A DNA stretch of 64,000 nucleotides from Alphaproteobacteria bacterium (GTDB lineage Bacteria > Pseudomonadota > Alphaproteobacteria > Caulobacterales > Aquidulcibacteraceae), in assembly GCA_026400735.1 (NCBI GenBank), contig JAPLOL010000078.1:48963-112962 (forward strand), in the 5' to 3' direction. Shown here piece after piece: positions 18,345-28,008 of the stretch (position 1 is its first letter; the number at the start of each line of letters is the position of its first letter). The notes under the pieces are model-generated. The model worked only from the letters and a program-made list of their open reading frames with translations. It was not told where the DNA came from and searched no databases. A program made the translations under genes and the position numbers.

Positions 18345-19784
18345 CTACCCGTTCACAAAGGCCGCGTGCGCGGCGAGAATGGTGTGCCGCTTGGGACGGC
18401 CATTGCCGGTCAGCTGACCGGACTCAGCCGTAAGCGGCGCAAGAAGTTCGAAGTCGCCAACGCGCGCATAAGCGGGCAGACGCGCATTAACGCGCTCCAC
18501 ACAGGCCGCCACCGCGTCGCGCTCGACGTTCGGAAACACCGGTGCGATCAGCGCGCGCAGTTCAGAGCGGCCTTCTCCGAACACGAGCGCGTGGCGAATA
18601 ACCGGCTCCGATAGCAATTCGCTCTCGACCCATTCCGGCGACACGTTGCGGCCGAACGAGGTTATGATGAGATTGCTCTTGCGGCCGGTGACTTCGAGAA
18701 AGCCGTCATCATCGATGCGGCCAAGATCGCCTGTCGGCGTTGCACCTGCACGCGGCGCCTGACCCGCGCAGCCGAGATACGTATCGCTTTCGATGATAAT
18801 CTCGCCATCCGCAGCGAGCGACAGCTCGATATGATCGAGTGGTTTGCCAACCGTGCCGGGTCGATCATACTGCGGTGAGTTCACGGCGACGACAGACGCG
18901 CATTCTGTGAGGCCATAGCCTTCAAACACCGGCAGCTTCAGCGACCGAGCGAGCGAAACAAGATCCGGCGCAACCTTCGCGCCGCCGACAGCCACTAGAT
19001 TGAGCTCCGGCAATTGCATGCGGCCGAATGCCGAAGCGGCCATCACGCCGCGCAGCAATTCCGGCACGAGGATAAGGCTCGTTGCATTCAAACGGCGCAA
19101 TTTCGCGCCCATGCGCTCGAAGTCCGGCTTAAACGGATTATCGCACCCGAGTTCTGCGGCAGACTCCACACAATAGCGGCCGCCCGCGAGCAGCACCGAA
19201 TAAAGTCCAGCGACATTCTCCAGCAAGACGCCGAGCGGCAAGATCGGCACGTGCACGCCCGCAAAGCCGACGCCAAAGCGTTGGACGATTGACGCTGCCA
19301 CACGCTCCATCTGCGCTTGCGACAGGCACACGCCTTTTGGCGCACCGGTTGATCCCGACGTGTAGGTGACCTTCGCAGTGTTCGGATGCAGACGCGTCGC
19401 GTCGCCATCCCGGCGATGGAGCCACACCGTTTCTCCCACGATCGCAATCGCGACACCGCCCTCTTCAGATGAAATCACCCAATCGGCGCCCGCATCGCGT
19501 AGCGCGCTCTCGGTTTGCGCCTCGGTAAAAAAAACAGGCAACGGCAAAGCCGCTCGGCGCAACTGGATAAGCGCCAAGTCGGTGATCACCCAGGCGATGC
19601 CGTTGCCTAGTGCTACGCCGACGCATCCAGGTCCGTTCGGGAGAACCTGCGACAACGCCTGCGATACGCGTTCAATCTCCTCAGCCAATTCAGAATAGGT
19701 CAGGCGCCGCGCGCCTTCCGCGAGCGCGATCTTGTCGGGCCGCGCCACAGAACGTTGTGTGACGGCTTGCAGGACGCGGCTCAT
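18345..19784 (-). CDS. AMP-dependent acyl-CoA synthetase/ligase
   Basis: A 479-residue ANL-family enzyme. It has the P-loop YTSGSTGAPKG, the A5 block GYGLTECA, the A7 block TGDLGRIDDDGF, a hinge GRKSN, and a C-terminal lysine in GNGRPKR. It adenylates a carboxylic acid and probably transfers it to CoA or another acceptor. The ATG at 19784 overlaps the TGA of the preceding gene as ATGA, so translation is coupled; the frame extends to 19835 without a supported start. Substrate is unknown; its length suits a medium or long acyl chain rather than an NRPS A domain. Confidence 0.85.
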   Translation of the reverse strand: MSRVLQAVTQRSVARPDKIALAEGARRLTYSELAEEIERVSQALSQVLPNGPGCVGVALGNGIAWVITDLALIQLRRAALPLPVFFTEAQTESALRDAGADWVISSEEGGVAIAIVGETVWLHRRDGDATRLHPNTAKVTYTSGSTGAPKGVCLSQAQMERVAASIVQRFGVGFAGVHVPILPLGVLLENVAGLYSVLLAGGRYCVESAAELGCDNPFKPDFERMGAKLRRLNATSLILVPELLRGVMAASAFGRMQLPELNLVAVGGAKVAPDLVSLARSLKLPVFEGYGLTECASVVAVNSPQYDRPGTVGKPLDHIELSLAADGEIIIESDTYLGCAGQAPRAGATPTGDLGRIDDDGFLEVTGRKSNLIITSFGRNVSPEWVESELLSEPVIRHALVFGEGRSELRALIAPVFPNVERDAVAACVERVNARLPAYARVGDFELLAPLTAESGQLTGNGRPKRHTILAAHAAFVNG

Positions 19785-20401
19785 ACGCGCGCTCCCGCGC
19801 GCACGCCGCCTACGCCGCTCGCCACATGTCCCCACACGACGACTGGATCGTACTGGAAATAACCTCGCCAGTCGGCGCCGCCGTCTGGCAACTTACTCAA
19901 TCTCGCCGGCGCGATTTCATCGGCGCCAAAGCCGAAAGCACGAAACGCGCTGCGCAACCTGCGCGTGGCGGTCGCCACCGCATAGATCGCGCCTTTCTCA
20001 TGGAGATAGGCTGCCAATGCCGCGAACAACATTTGCGCCGCCGGCCCAACGCCAGTCGCGGCCAGGCTGCCAATTTCCATGACTTCGGAGCGCGCCACAG
20101 GCTCGCCTGCTTGGCGGCAAAGAGCACGCTCAATTGGTTCATCGAGATATTGCTCAAGAAAGAGCGGCTCATCATCGGCGCGGCGACACCCGGCAGCGGC
20201 GACAACGCGATTGTCTTCATCAACGACGGCAATCAAAACTGGAAAGTGGCTGGCCAGGCGAACGGCGAACGTCGCGGCATAGACGCCCTCGATCAGACGC
20301 TCCGCTTCCGCTCGCAATTCGTGTCCCGGATGGACCAGCGCGATTCCAAGCGAACGGCCACGAGACGCGCTGGTCATTGTGCACACTGAGACTGCCGTCA
20401 T
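19781..20401 (-). CDS. Thermostable hemolysin family protein
   Basis: A 206-residue member of the T_hemolysin family (named after Vibrio delta-VPH): VEIGSLAAT-like region (VMEIGSLAATGVGPAAQML) followed by EKGAIYAVATATRRLRSAFR and the FGFGADEI block. The name is historic; the fold is acyltransferase-like and a toxin role is not implied. No signal peptide is seen. The ATG at 20401 has GGAG 6 bases upstream. It is the first gene of the operon running to 16254 and is coupled to the ligase by ATGA. Its repeated association with an AMP ligase, an HDO enzyme and an SDR points to small-molecule or lipid chemistry. Confidence 0.75.
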   Translation of the reverse strand: MTAVSVCTMTSASRGRSLGIALVHPGHELRAEAERLIEGVYAATFAVRLASHFPVLIAVVDEDNRVVAAAGCRRADDEPLFLEQYLDEPIERALCRQAGEPVARSEVMEIGSLAATGVGPAAQMLFAALAAYLHEKGAIYAVATATRRLRSAFRAFGFGADEIAPARLSKLPDGGADWRGYFQYDPVVVWGHVASGVGGVRAGARV

Positions 20402-20567
20402 GCGTTGCTCCGCCGGCGCGCGGAGCGCACCCTCAGAGCTTGGACGCCGCGCAACCGGCGCCGCCTCACCTCCGTTCTGCACAAATTCTCTGCCCACGCC
20501 CCTTGTCACAGAAGGGCCGCATTGTTTGGCTGTTTCCGGGCACTTACTCGGTCCCGGCGAGCGGCAT

Positions 20568-21095
20568 TTGGCGGACAGCGAAACAGTCAGTCCTCTGACT
20601 TCGACGTACCTGTCGAAGCGCGCTCAGCTTGTGCGTTTCTTCACGGTGCGCACGTCATCGAGCGCCGAGGCGGAGGACATCGTCCAGGAGATCTTCATGA
20701 AGATCTCAAACCTAGACAGCGCCACGATCGAGAACCACGCCACCTTTCTCTACAAGCTCGGCACGAACGTCATGCTCGATCGCGTGCGCTCCAAGCGCCG
20801 CTCTGAGGCGCGTGATGGCGCCTATTTCGATGCCGAAGTCGGAGACGGATCACGCACCGATCCCTCGGCCTCGACACCCTCACCCGAGGACGCGTGGCAC
20901 TCGAAACGCAGACTAGAAGAAGTCATGCGCGTGCTTGATAGCTTTCCTCCCCAACGCCGCCGCGTCTTCACCATGCACAAGATCGACGGCCAGTCTTATT
21001 CGGAGGTGGCGCAGGCCTTAAGCATCTCCAAGAGCGCGGTGGAGAAGCACATGATGGCGGCGCTCAAGCAGCTTGCCGGGTTTGGTGGATCATGA
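20568..21095 (+). CDS. FecI-like ECF RNA polymerase sigma factor
   Basis: About 175 residues with sigma-70 region 2 (VRTSSSAEAEDIVQEIFMKI) and region 4 (PPQRRRVFTMHKIDGQSYSE, then an HTH with ISKSAVEKHM). Followed by fecR and a TonB receptor gene, it fits the FecI class that answers outer-membrane ligand uptake. The start is uncertain: the open frame reaches 20379, but that would overlap the divergent hemolysin-family gene, so I chose the TTG at 20568, giving a usual length. The TGA overlaps the ATG of a 29-codon ORF. Confidence 0.8.
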   Translation: MADSETVSPLTSTYLSKRAQLVRFFTVRTSSSAEAEDIVQEIFMKISNLDSATIENHATFLYKLGTNVMLDRVRSKRRSEARDGAYFDAEVGDGSRTDPSASTPSPEDAWHSKRRLEEVMRVLDSFPPQRRRVFTMHKIDGQSYSEVAQALSISKSAVEKHMMAALKQLAGFGGS

Positions 21096-21181
21096 CCGAC
21101 AAAAAGTTGCCGCATTCGACTGAGGTGGGCGTCGCGCCGCGTCGTCTTTACGATAAGCCTGGATCAAACATCGAGACATGA
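21092..21181 (+). CDS. 29-residue coupling ORF between sigma factor and fecR
   Basis: The ATG at 21092 overlaps the sigma factor stop (ATGA), and its own TGA overlaps the fecR ATG at 21178 (ATGA). The frame exactly fills the gap. The product (MTDKKLPHSTEVGV...) has no recognisable domain. It may be a true small protein or only a device that hands ribosomes from one gene to the next. Confidence 0.45.
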   Translation: MTDKKLPHSTEVGVAPRRLYDKPGSNIET

Positions 21182-22137
21182 ACGACGCTACTGCTCCTCC
21201 AACAGAAGCTGCCGAAGCAGCGGCGTGGTGGCGCGCCAAACTCGATGGCGATGACGCCACCGAAACTCATTGGCTTGCCTATGAGCAATGGCTTACCGCA
21301 TCGCCACTGAACCGTGCTGCCGCTGACGCAATAGATTCTGCTCTGCTCAAGCTGGAAGCGCATCACGACGCCCTGCGCGCCGCCCCGGCGCCAGAAACGG
21401 TCGTGCCGTTCACGCGCCGCCTGTTGGCCCGGCCAGCGGTATGGATCACCGCCGCCACTGCGCTAGCCGCGTCCGCGCTGTTGTTCGTTGTCACCGCTCC
21501 GCCGCCAGAACAGCATTTCGCATACGCTGCGCCGGCAACGATGGGACAATTTGTCGATTTGCCCGATGGCTCCGTCGTTCACCTAAATCGCGGCGCCGCA
21601 ATCTTCGTCACTTACGGACGCGAAAGACACGTTGATCTCACACAAGGCGAGGCGTCTTTCTCCGTTGTCCACGATCCGTCGCGCCCATTCGTTGTCGCCG
21701 CTGGCGATGCGTCGATCCGCGATGTCGGCACCGAATTCAACGTTGCGGTGAACGCGGCGAGCACAGTTGTCACTGTGCGCGCAGGCGAGATCGCAGTCTC
21801 CACCGCTCGTGCTGCGGAGGAACGCGTCATCGCCGGCCTGCGGGCGCGCATCGCCAATGGCGAAGTCAACGTCAGCCCCGCGCGCGCCGACGATGCGTTC
21901 GCCTGGCAGTCAGGCCGACTGGTTTATCACAACGCAGAACTCGCGACCGTCATCGAAGATCTCAACCGTTACAGCGACACGCCCATTATACTGGACAGCG
22001 AAGATGCGAGCGCCTTGCAATTTTCAGGTGTTCTCGTGATCGATCAGCCCCAGACGATGCTTGCGCGCCTGGAAGCTTTCCTGCCTATTCGTTCCGAACA
22101 CGACGGTGATCGAATCGTCGTGCGGAGACGAAGTTAG
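21178..22137 (+). CDS. FecR-family anti-sigma/sigma-regulator protein
   Basis: A 319-residue inner-membrane regulator. The N-terminal cytoplasmic domain (AAAWWRAKLDG and THWLAYEQWLTASPLNRAA) contacts the sigma factor. One transmembrane helix lies near 88-105 (VWITAATALAASALLFVV). The periplasmic FecR domain follows (about 118-215, GQFVDLPDGSVVHLNRGA and VGTEFNVAV), then a C-terminal STN-like DUF4974-type region. It would pass the signal from the TonB receptor immediately downstream to the sigma factor upstream. The three genes are contiguous with minimal gaps. Confidence 0.9.
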   Translation: MNDATAPPTEAAEAAAWWRAKLDGDDATETHWLAYEQWLTASPLNRAAADAIDSALLKLEAHHDALRAAPAPETVVPFTRRLLARPAVWITAATALAASALLFVVTAPPPEQHFAYAAPATMGQFVDLPDGSVVHLNRGAAIFVTYGRERHVDLTQGEASFSVVHDPSRPFVVAAGDASIRDVGTEFNVAVNAASTVVTVRAGEIAVSTARAAEERVIAGLRARIANGEVNVSPARADDAFAWQSGRLVYHNAELATVIEDLNRYSDTPIILDSEDASALQFSGVLVIDQPQTMLARLEAFLPIRSEHDGDRIVVRRRS

Positions 22138-22139
22138 GC

Positions 22140-24515
22140 GTGACGCGCTGGCCAATTGCTGCGGCATCGATCGTTGGCGCAGCCGTGCTCGGCGCGCCCT
22201 CGATAGCCTGCGCTCAAGAGCACGCCACCACCTTCCACATCGCCCCGCAATCACTCGAAGGCGCGCTGGTCGACTTCGCGCAGCAAAGCGATGTCTCAAT
22301 CTCGCTTCCTACGGAAGGCCTCGACGGCGCCCGTAGCGCAGGCCTCAACGGTAACTTCACCGCCGAACAAGCGTTAGGCAGATTGCTCACCGGCACGGGT
22401 TACAGATTTGAACGCGCCGGCGATCGCGCTTTCCGCATCATCGCCGCGCCACATCGTGCTGAAGCTGCGCCTCCTATCGAAGAGGAAACGCTCATCGTCA
22501 CGGCGCGACGGGGCACACCGCTTCAAGAACTCCCGCGGTCGCTGACAGATACAACGGGTGAAGATCTCGAACGCATATCGGCCGCACCGGATAGCCACAC
22601 GCTCGCCACTCAAGTCAGCGGGCTACAATACACTGATCTTGGGTTAGGCCGGAACAAGCTCTACATTCGCGGCGTATCCGACGGCTCGCTCACTGGTCGC
22701 GCGCAATCAACGGTTGGCATTTACCTTGACGGCGTACGCCTCACTTACGCCGCGCCCGACCCACAACTCCAACTTGTCGATGTCAACCGCATCGACGTAT
22801 TACGCGGCCCACAAGGCGCACTCTACGGCGCAGGCTCCATCGGCGGCATTCTCAGCATTGAATCCAACACGCCCGACGCGTCCGCATTCTCCGGCAGCAT
22901 CCTCGGCGGCGCGGAAACGACGAACAGCGGCGGCACAGGCAGCAACGTCGAACTTGTGTTGAACGCGCCAATCTTGCGCGATCGCCTCGCGCTCCGAGCT
23001 GTCACGTACGATCAACAGAGCGCCGGTTGGCTCGACAATGCAGTCACCGGCGCGAGCGACACCAACTCTACCCGCCGCCGAGGCGTGCGCTTGAGCGCGG
23101 CTTACGATATTTCACCGGACTGGCGGTTCAGTGTCGCAATCGTCAACCAATCGATCGATAGCGAAGATTCTCAATATCTCTTATCGGCGCCAGCGGGGGC
23201 CGCGCGCGCCGCGCCATTTGCCGAGCCGCATGACAACGATTTCGCCATGGTGCGCGCTTCGCTCCACGGCGAAACCGCATTCGGCGACATCGACACCACC
23301 ACCGCACTGGTCGATCACGAGATAAACAGCCGCTTCGACGCTACCGGCGCCTTCAGCATCTTTGGCGTGAATCCGGCGCTCCCGCGCCCACTCGAAGACC
23401 GCAACACACTGCACATGATCGTGCACGAGACACGCCTGACCGCACCCACTGGCGCTTCGATGCCTTGGTTCTTCGGCGTCTTCTACGCCGACGGCGACAA
23501 TCGCGCCGATCGCATCTTGCGCGACGGCGCATTCGGCTCATGGCCGATCACAGCCTATAGAGAACAGCGCACGGACAAGATCGACGAGATCGCGCTCTTC
23601 GGCGAAGTCTCGTGGCGCATCACCGACGATATCACTCTCTCAACAGGCGCGCGCGCCTTCCAGTACGAAGTACGCACGCGCTCAGATATTGAAGAACCGC
23701 TGCTCAACCTCACCAGCTCCACTGCAGGCGCTCTGAAGGATCACGGCATTGCGCCCGATGTTCGGCTTGCCTACCAGCCAAGCCACAACCTTCTCTTCTA
23801 TCTCTCTGGCGCCGAGGGATATCGCAGCAGCGGCTTCAACACCGGCGAACCAGTCGGCGTATCCCTCGGCCCGCAGCAACCTCTGCGCCGGTTCGCCGGC
23901 GACGAATTGTGGACGTACGAACTGGGCACGCGCTTCTCACTCTTCGAAAGCCGCCTGCGCGTCAGCGCCGCGGTGTTTCACAACGAGTGGAGTCGCCTGC
24001 AAACGGACGATTTGATGAGCAACGGCTTGCCGTTCACTGGCAACGCCGGCTTATCCGTCGCCACAGGATTCGAACTCGACGCCGCGTACGATCTCACCGA
24101 CGAACTTACCCTCGAAACGCATCTGCTCACAAACGAGCCGCGCCTCTCGCGACCCGACCCCCGCTTCCCTGCATTCACCGGGCACTTGCCTGGCGCAGCC
24201 GAGCTACTGCTCTCAAGCTCGCTGTCGTACGAGCGCGAAATCTCAACGGGAATTGTCGCCAACGCCGATCTAAGCGTTGCGTTCGTCGGCAGCTCGAGCG
24301 CCGCATTCGCAACCGGCGCGACGCGCGATTCCTACACACAGACCGATCTCTCATTCCGTCTGCAATTCGGCGATGTCGACACCCAGCTCTACGTGTCCAA
24401 TCTGTTCGATCAAGACGGCGCCACGTTCTCGCCCGGAAACCCTTACATCTCGGCGCCTTCAATCACGCAACTCAGACCGCTGACGATCGGCGCTCAAGTA
24501 CGGCGGCGCTTCTAA
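22140..24515 (+). CDS. TonB-dependent receptor with STN signalling domain
   Basis: A 791-residue outer-membrane receptor. The signal peptide ends in SIACAQ; an STN secretin/TonB N-terminal domain covers about 30-85 (HIAPQSLEGALVDFAQQSD); the plug occupies about 120-240 (VDVNRIDVLRGPQGALYG); the remainder is a 22-strand-type barrel ending in aromatic/basic RRF. The STN domain marks a transducer that signals to FecR and the sigma factor just upstream. The start is GTG at 22140. The barrel style resembles carbohydrate- or siderophore-type receptors of Sphingomonadales/Caulobacterales; the ligand is unknown. Confidence 0.9.
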   Translation: MTRWPIAAASIVGAAVLGAPSIACAQEHATTFHIAPQSLEGALVDFAQQSDVSISLPTEGLDGARSAGLNGNFTAEQALGRLLTGTGYRFERAGDRAFRIIAAPHRAEAAPPIEEETLIVTARRGTPLQELPRSLTDTTGEDLERISAAPDSHTLATQVSGLQYTDLGLGRNKLYIRGVSDGSLTGRAQSTVGIYLDGVRLTYAAPDPQLQLVDVNRIDVLRGPQGALYGAGSIGGILSIESNTPDASAFSGSILGGAETTNSGGTGSNVELVLNAPILRDRLALRAVTYDQQSAGWLDNAVTGASDTNSTRRRGVRLSAAYDISPDWRFSVAIVNQSIDSEDSQYLLSAPAGAARAAPFAEPHDNDFAMVRASLHGETAFGDIDTTTALVDHEINSRFDATGAFSIFGVNPALPRPLEDRNTLHMIVHETRLTAPTGASMPWFFGVFYADGDNRADRILRDGAFGSWPITAYREQRTDKIDEIALFGEVSWRITDDITLSTGARAFQYEVRTRSDIEEPLLNLTSSTAGALKDHGIAPDVRLAYQPSHNLLFYLSGAEGYRSSGFNTGEPVGVSLGPQQPLRRFAGDELWTYELGTRFSLFESRLRVSAAVFHNEWSRLQTDDLMSNGLPFTGNAGLSVATGFELDAAYDLTDELTLETHLLTNEPRLSRPDPRFPAFTGHLPGAAELLLSSSLSYEREISTGIVANADLSVAFVGSSSAAFATGATRDSYTQTDLSFRLQFGDVDTQLYVSNLFDQDGATFSPGNPYISAPSITQLRPLTIGAQVRRRF

Positions 24516-24613
24516 CCACGCCACCGGTGCCGTAAGCGAGGGCCGTGGGGACGAAGCCGATGGCGGGCGCGATGCAGGTGTTGGACTCAGTACCTAACGT
24601 GCGGCGGCGGCGC

Positions 24614-26464
24614 TTACTTGATCGGCGAATCCAAAGCCGCACGAACTTTCTGCGCAAGATCGAGCCGCGAGTATGGCTTGCTCAGCAAAAGAACACCTTC
24701 ATCTAGCCGTCCGTCGTGAACGACAGAGTTTTGCGTATAGCCCGACGTGTAGAGCACACGCAGTCCGGGCTTCAGGACAATTGCGCGATCAGCGAGCATT
24801 CTACCGGTCATGCCGCCGGGCATCACCACGTCTGTAAAAAGAAGATCAAAGGTGTTGTCGCGCTGCAGTACCTCCAGCGCCGCGGGACCATTGCTCGCCA
24901 CGGTGACGCGGTATCCGAGAGCCGAGAGGACGCTTTCTGCGTGAGCGCGAACAAGATCATCATCCTCCACCAAAAGGATTTTGTCCGTACCCGCGAGATC
25001 AGCTAGGGCTGCTTGGTGCTTTTCGATGATAGCGGGCGCACTGCTGGAGCGCGGCAAGTAGAGCTTCACGACCGTCCCGAAATCCACTTCTGAATAGACT
25101 TTCACGTGTCCGCGCGATTGCTTCACGAAGCCGTACACCATCGACAAGCCAAGACCTGTGCCCTTGCCGATTTCCTTAGTTGTAAAAAATGGATCGAAAA
25201 CCCGCGACAAATTCTCGGGCGAAATTCCAGTGCCGGTGTCGGACACCGCAACCATTACATACTCACCTGCGGTGACCTCCGCGTTCTGACCGGCGTAATC
25301 GCCATCCAGATGAACATTGTCAGTTTCGACGACAACTCGCCCCCCGCCGGGCATGGCATCCCGCGCATTGATGCATAAATTCAGAACGGCCGCCTCCAGC
25401 TGCGATGGATCGATGACGGCCGGCCAAAGGTCAGGGCCGGCGACAAATGAAATATCGATGTCCTCCGGCAGCGTGCGCTTCAGCAGCGGCGCCATGCCGG
25501 CAAGTAAGTCGTTTGCGTCCACGCTCTTAGGCTCAAGCGCTTGTCTGCGCGAAAATGCCAATAAACGATGCGTGAGTTCGGCGCCGCGCTCAGCAACCGA
25601 GAGCGTAATCTGGGCGAGGTGGCGAAGCTTGGGTTGATCTGACAGGCGTTCAACCAGCGCCTCTGAGTTGCCTAGCACTACAGTAAGTAGATTATTGAAG
25701 TCGTGGGCGACGCCGCCCGTGAGCTGTCCGATCGCCTCCAAACGCTGCGATTGTTTAAGCTGTTCTTCCAGCGACAAGCGATCCGTCACGTCAGACACGA
25801 TGCAAAACACCGACTGCGGCGCACCGTTGCTGTCGCAGATCAAAGTCCAATTGGCTTGCACTTTGATGCGCCGGCCATCCTTGCGTGTTTGTTCGACGAT
25901 CCCGTTCCACTCGCCCAATTCGAAAGCGTGCTGATTGGCGTGATGAAATATGGCGGGGTCGTCGTAGAGGAGTTCGTGCTTAGGGCGACCGATTGCTTCC
26001 TCGCGAGTCCAGCCAAAAATTCGTTCGGCGCCCTTATTCCAGAATTGGATTCGATGATCTAGATCCCGAACGATCATGCCTTCGTGGGCTTTATCAAGCA
26101 GCGCGGCCTGCTGCTGCAGCGTTGCCTCCGCCTCGCGCAACTTTGCGTTGGAGAGGCGCAAATCCTCTTCGATCTTCAGCCGCTCACTGATGTCGATACC
26201 TGTCGCCTCGGCTTCAAGCCAACGCCCCTCCTCATCGAACGTCAGCGCGTAGGCCTTCCACAGAATCCAACGCGAACCGCTTGTTGTTTGCAGGCGACAC
26301 TCAACGCTCGCGTCGCGTGCGAGACGCGAGAACGCCGATTTGATCGTGTCGACATCTTCCGGATCTATGTAATTCCAAAAGCTCCCTTTTCGAACATCAG
26401 CCGCGAGATGCGGCCGTGAGCGTAGCGCTGCAGCTAGCCGCGCTGAAAGATGAGAAGAACGCAT
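24614..26464 (-). CDS. PAS hybrid sensor histidine kinase/response regulator
   Basis: A 616-residue hybrid kinase without membrane segments. Order: PAS/PAC remnant (about 25-100), second PAS (about 120-235), HisKA with phospho-His in [11 protein letters not shown], HATPase with N box [15 protein letters not shown]1 [16 protein letters not shown] and G2 GKGTGLGLS, then a receiver (about 495-610) with phospho-acceptor Asp in [11 protein letters not shown]. The N-terminal PAS seems incomplete and the protein could begin further upstream, but no frame supports this. It stands alone; its output partner is not in the vicinity. Confidence 0.88.
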   Translation of the reverse strand: MRSSHLSARLAAALRSRPHLAADVRKGSFWNYIDPEDVDTIKSAFSRLARDASVECRLQTTSGSRWILWKAYALTFDEEGRWLEAEATGIDISERLKIEEDLRLSNAKLREAEATLQQQAALLDKAHEGMIVRDLDHRIQFWNKGAERIFGWTREEAIGRPKHELLYDDPAIFHHANQHAFELGEWNGIVEQTRKDGRRIKVQANWTLICDSNGAPQSVFCIVSDVTDRLSLEEQLKQSQRLEAIGQLTGGVAHDFNNLLTVVLGNSEALVERLSDQPKLRHLAQITLSVAERGAELTHRLLAFSRRQALEPKSVDANDLLAGMAPLLKRTLPEDIDISFVAGPDLWPAVIDPSQLEAAVLNLCINARDAMPGGGRVVVETDNVHLDGDYAGQNAEVTAGEYVMVAVSDTGTGISPENLSRVFDPFFTTKEIGKGTGLGLSMVYGFVKQSRGHVKVYSEVDFGTVVKLYLPRSSSAPAIIEKHQAALADLAGTDKILLVEDDDLVRAHAESVLSALGYRVTVASNGPAALEVLQRDNTFDLLFTDVVMPGGMTGRMLADRAIVLKPGLRVLYTSGYTQNSVVHDGRLDEGVLLLSKPYSRLDLAQKVRAALDSPIK

Positions 26465-26618
26465 CGTCGCATCACCTTACCCGGTCGCAACGCCGCGCCA
26501 AAGGCGACCATAAGCGACACCCGCTATGACGTTCGGGCTAGGGGTTTGTCCTTAAGCGTTCGACCCGAATTTCCCCGAACCGCTGCTCTGCGTATCCCGG
26601 ACGCATAGGAGAGCTTCC

Positions 26619-27293
26619 ATGCGCGATCTTGGCATCGAAACGTCAGGCGGCGGCCTAACCCGGCAGGTTTCTGACTCTATCGCCTTCGGCCCTGGCTTGG
26701 TGCTGCAAGGCACCCGGATGCACTTTCGACGCAACGAAGAAGTGTTCGGTCAAGGCGAAGCTGCCGACTACGTCTATCGCGTGGTCTCCGGCGCGGTACG
26801 AACGATTCGTTTCTCCAGCGACGGCCGCCGCCAGATCCTGAACTTCTATCTCCCAGGCGATGTGTTCGGCTTGGAATGTGGAAAGCAGCACACGCTGTCA
26901 GCAGAAGCCGTAGCCGATGCCGATCTCTCACTGGTCCGCCGGTCGCTGATCGACACCGCCGCTACCCAGGACGCCGCTGCGGCGCGTGCGCTTATCGCGA
27001 TGGTTCAGCGCCAGCTTCAGAACGCCCAAGAGCACGCGCTTGTGCTCGGCCGCAAAGGCGCGGGCGAGCGTGTTGCCGCGTTTCTGTTGCAACTCGCCGA
27101 CCGCGTCACCGCCCAATGCGAAATTGACCTGCCAATGTCGCGCGCAGACATTGCCGATTATCTGGCGTTGACAATCGAAACCGTGTCTCGCGCATTCACG
27201 CAGATGGAACGCGATCACACGATCGCTCTGCCAAGCTCACGCCACGTTGTCGTGCGCGACCGTTGTGCCTTGGAGCTGCTCGAAGCCGCGTAA
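26619..27293 (+). CDS. FixK/Fnr-type Crp-family transcriptional regulator
   Basis: A 224-residue regulator with the cyclic-nucleotide-binding-like beta-roll (EEVFGQGEAADYVYRVVSGAV at about 45-65) and a C-terminal HTH (MSRADIADYLALTIETVSRA), where the recognition helix ends E-T-V-S-R as in FNR and FixK. The FNR-type N-terminal cysteine cluster is absent, so it is more like FixK or NnrR. ATG at 26619 follows an AGGAGAG site. The next gene is a cytochrome c 12 bases on, in line with respiratory control, but no FNR box was found upstream. Confidence 0.85.
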   Translation: MRDLGIETSGGGLTRQVSDSIAFGPGLVLQGTRMHFRRNEEVFGQGEAADYVYRVVSGAVRTIRFSSDGRRQILNFYLPGDVFGLECGKQHTLSAEAVADADLSLVRRSLIDTAATQDAAAARALIAMVQRQLQNAQEHALVLGRKGAGERVAAFLLQLADRVTAQCEIDLPMSRADIADYLALTIETVSRAFTQMERDHTIALPSSRHVVVRDRCALELLEAA

Positions 27294-27305
27294 AGGAGTT
27301 GCGTC

Positions 27306-27656
27306 ATGAGACATCTCATTGCAATCGCTGCGCTAGCCCTCACCTCAGCCTGCGCCTCGCATGCTTCCATGGCGCAGCAGAGTCGCGAAGCGCGAGGCCA
27401 GACAATCGTCGAACAAAACTGCAGTAGCTGTCACGCGACCGGTCGTTCGGGAGACAGCCCGGCGCCCGAAGCGCCGCCGTTTCGGACCTTGTCCCACAAC
27501 TATAGGGTCGACGCGCTAGAGGAGGCCTTGGCTGAGGGTATCAGCGTCGGCCATCCGGCCATGCCACAGTTCGCCTTTGCGCCCGACGACGTCCGCTCAG
27601 TCATCGCCTATCTTCAATCGATTCAGAACGAGCTGCCGCCGCCGCCTCAAGAATAG
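27306..27656 (+). CDS. Small class I c-type cytochrome
   Basis: A 116-residue secreted electron carrier. The signal region ends near SMA and also contains a possible lipobox (TSACAS), so it may be anchored. The haem site is CSSCH, and the distal methionine is likely in HPAMPQFAFAPDDVRSVIAY. A ribosome site AAAGGAG precedes the ATG. It is probably co-transcribed with the FixK-like gene. Partner oxidase or dehydrogenase is not in the window. Confidence 0.85.
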   Translation: MRHLIAIAALALTSACASHASMAQQSREARGQTIVEQNCSSCHATGRSGDSPAPEAPPFRTLSHNYRVDALEEALAEGISVGHPAMPQFAFAPDDVRSVIAYLQSIQNELPPPPQE

Positions 27657-27790
27657 GCGCTCAATCGAGCGCCTTGATTCGGCGCGTCCATCGGCACGAT
27701 GTCCGGCGCTGCCTCGTTACCTGCGTTGCGGTGAAGCTCGAACTTTTCGCCGTCTACCACGGCGATGACCGTTCCATGAGGTATCAGCAC
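27647..27790 (-). pseudogene. Truncated host attachment protein-like fragment
   Basis: The 47-residue frame (IPHGTVIAVVDGEKFELHRN) matches the N-terminus of the host-attachment protein family, whose members usually run near 140 residues. The rest is missing, and the 3' end overlaps the cytochrome gene by 10 bases. The start would be GTG at 27790 with AGGAG 9 bases away, overlapping the stop of the frame before it. I read this as a decayed gene. Confidence 0.5.
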
Positions 27791-28008
27791 TAGCTTTGCT
27801 CCTGCACTTTCTTCGCCAACGCAGCCAAGATGGCCTCGCGATCTGCATCGCTTGCCGCGCCATCCAAGCGTTCGTTCAATGCGGCTAGAAACTGCGATCG
27901 CGCATTGTGCCAATCGAGGCGCGAAGCCGCTCTTGGCTCGATCCTAGGCGCGTTGGTATCTTCGCGAGCGCCAACCCGCGCACTTGAGCCCTGATGGGCG
28001 CGTTTGAA
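27790..28008 (-). pseudogene. Open frame without start codon, possible gene remnant
   Basis: A 72-codon open frame ends at 27790 with a helical sequence (DWHNARSQFLAALNERLDGA, then REAILAALAKKVQEQS). No ATG, GTG or TTG occurs until near its middle. The regular helix pattern suggests a former gene paired with the host-attachment-like fragment. Confidence 0.3.
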
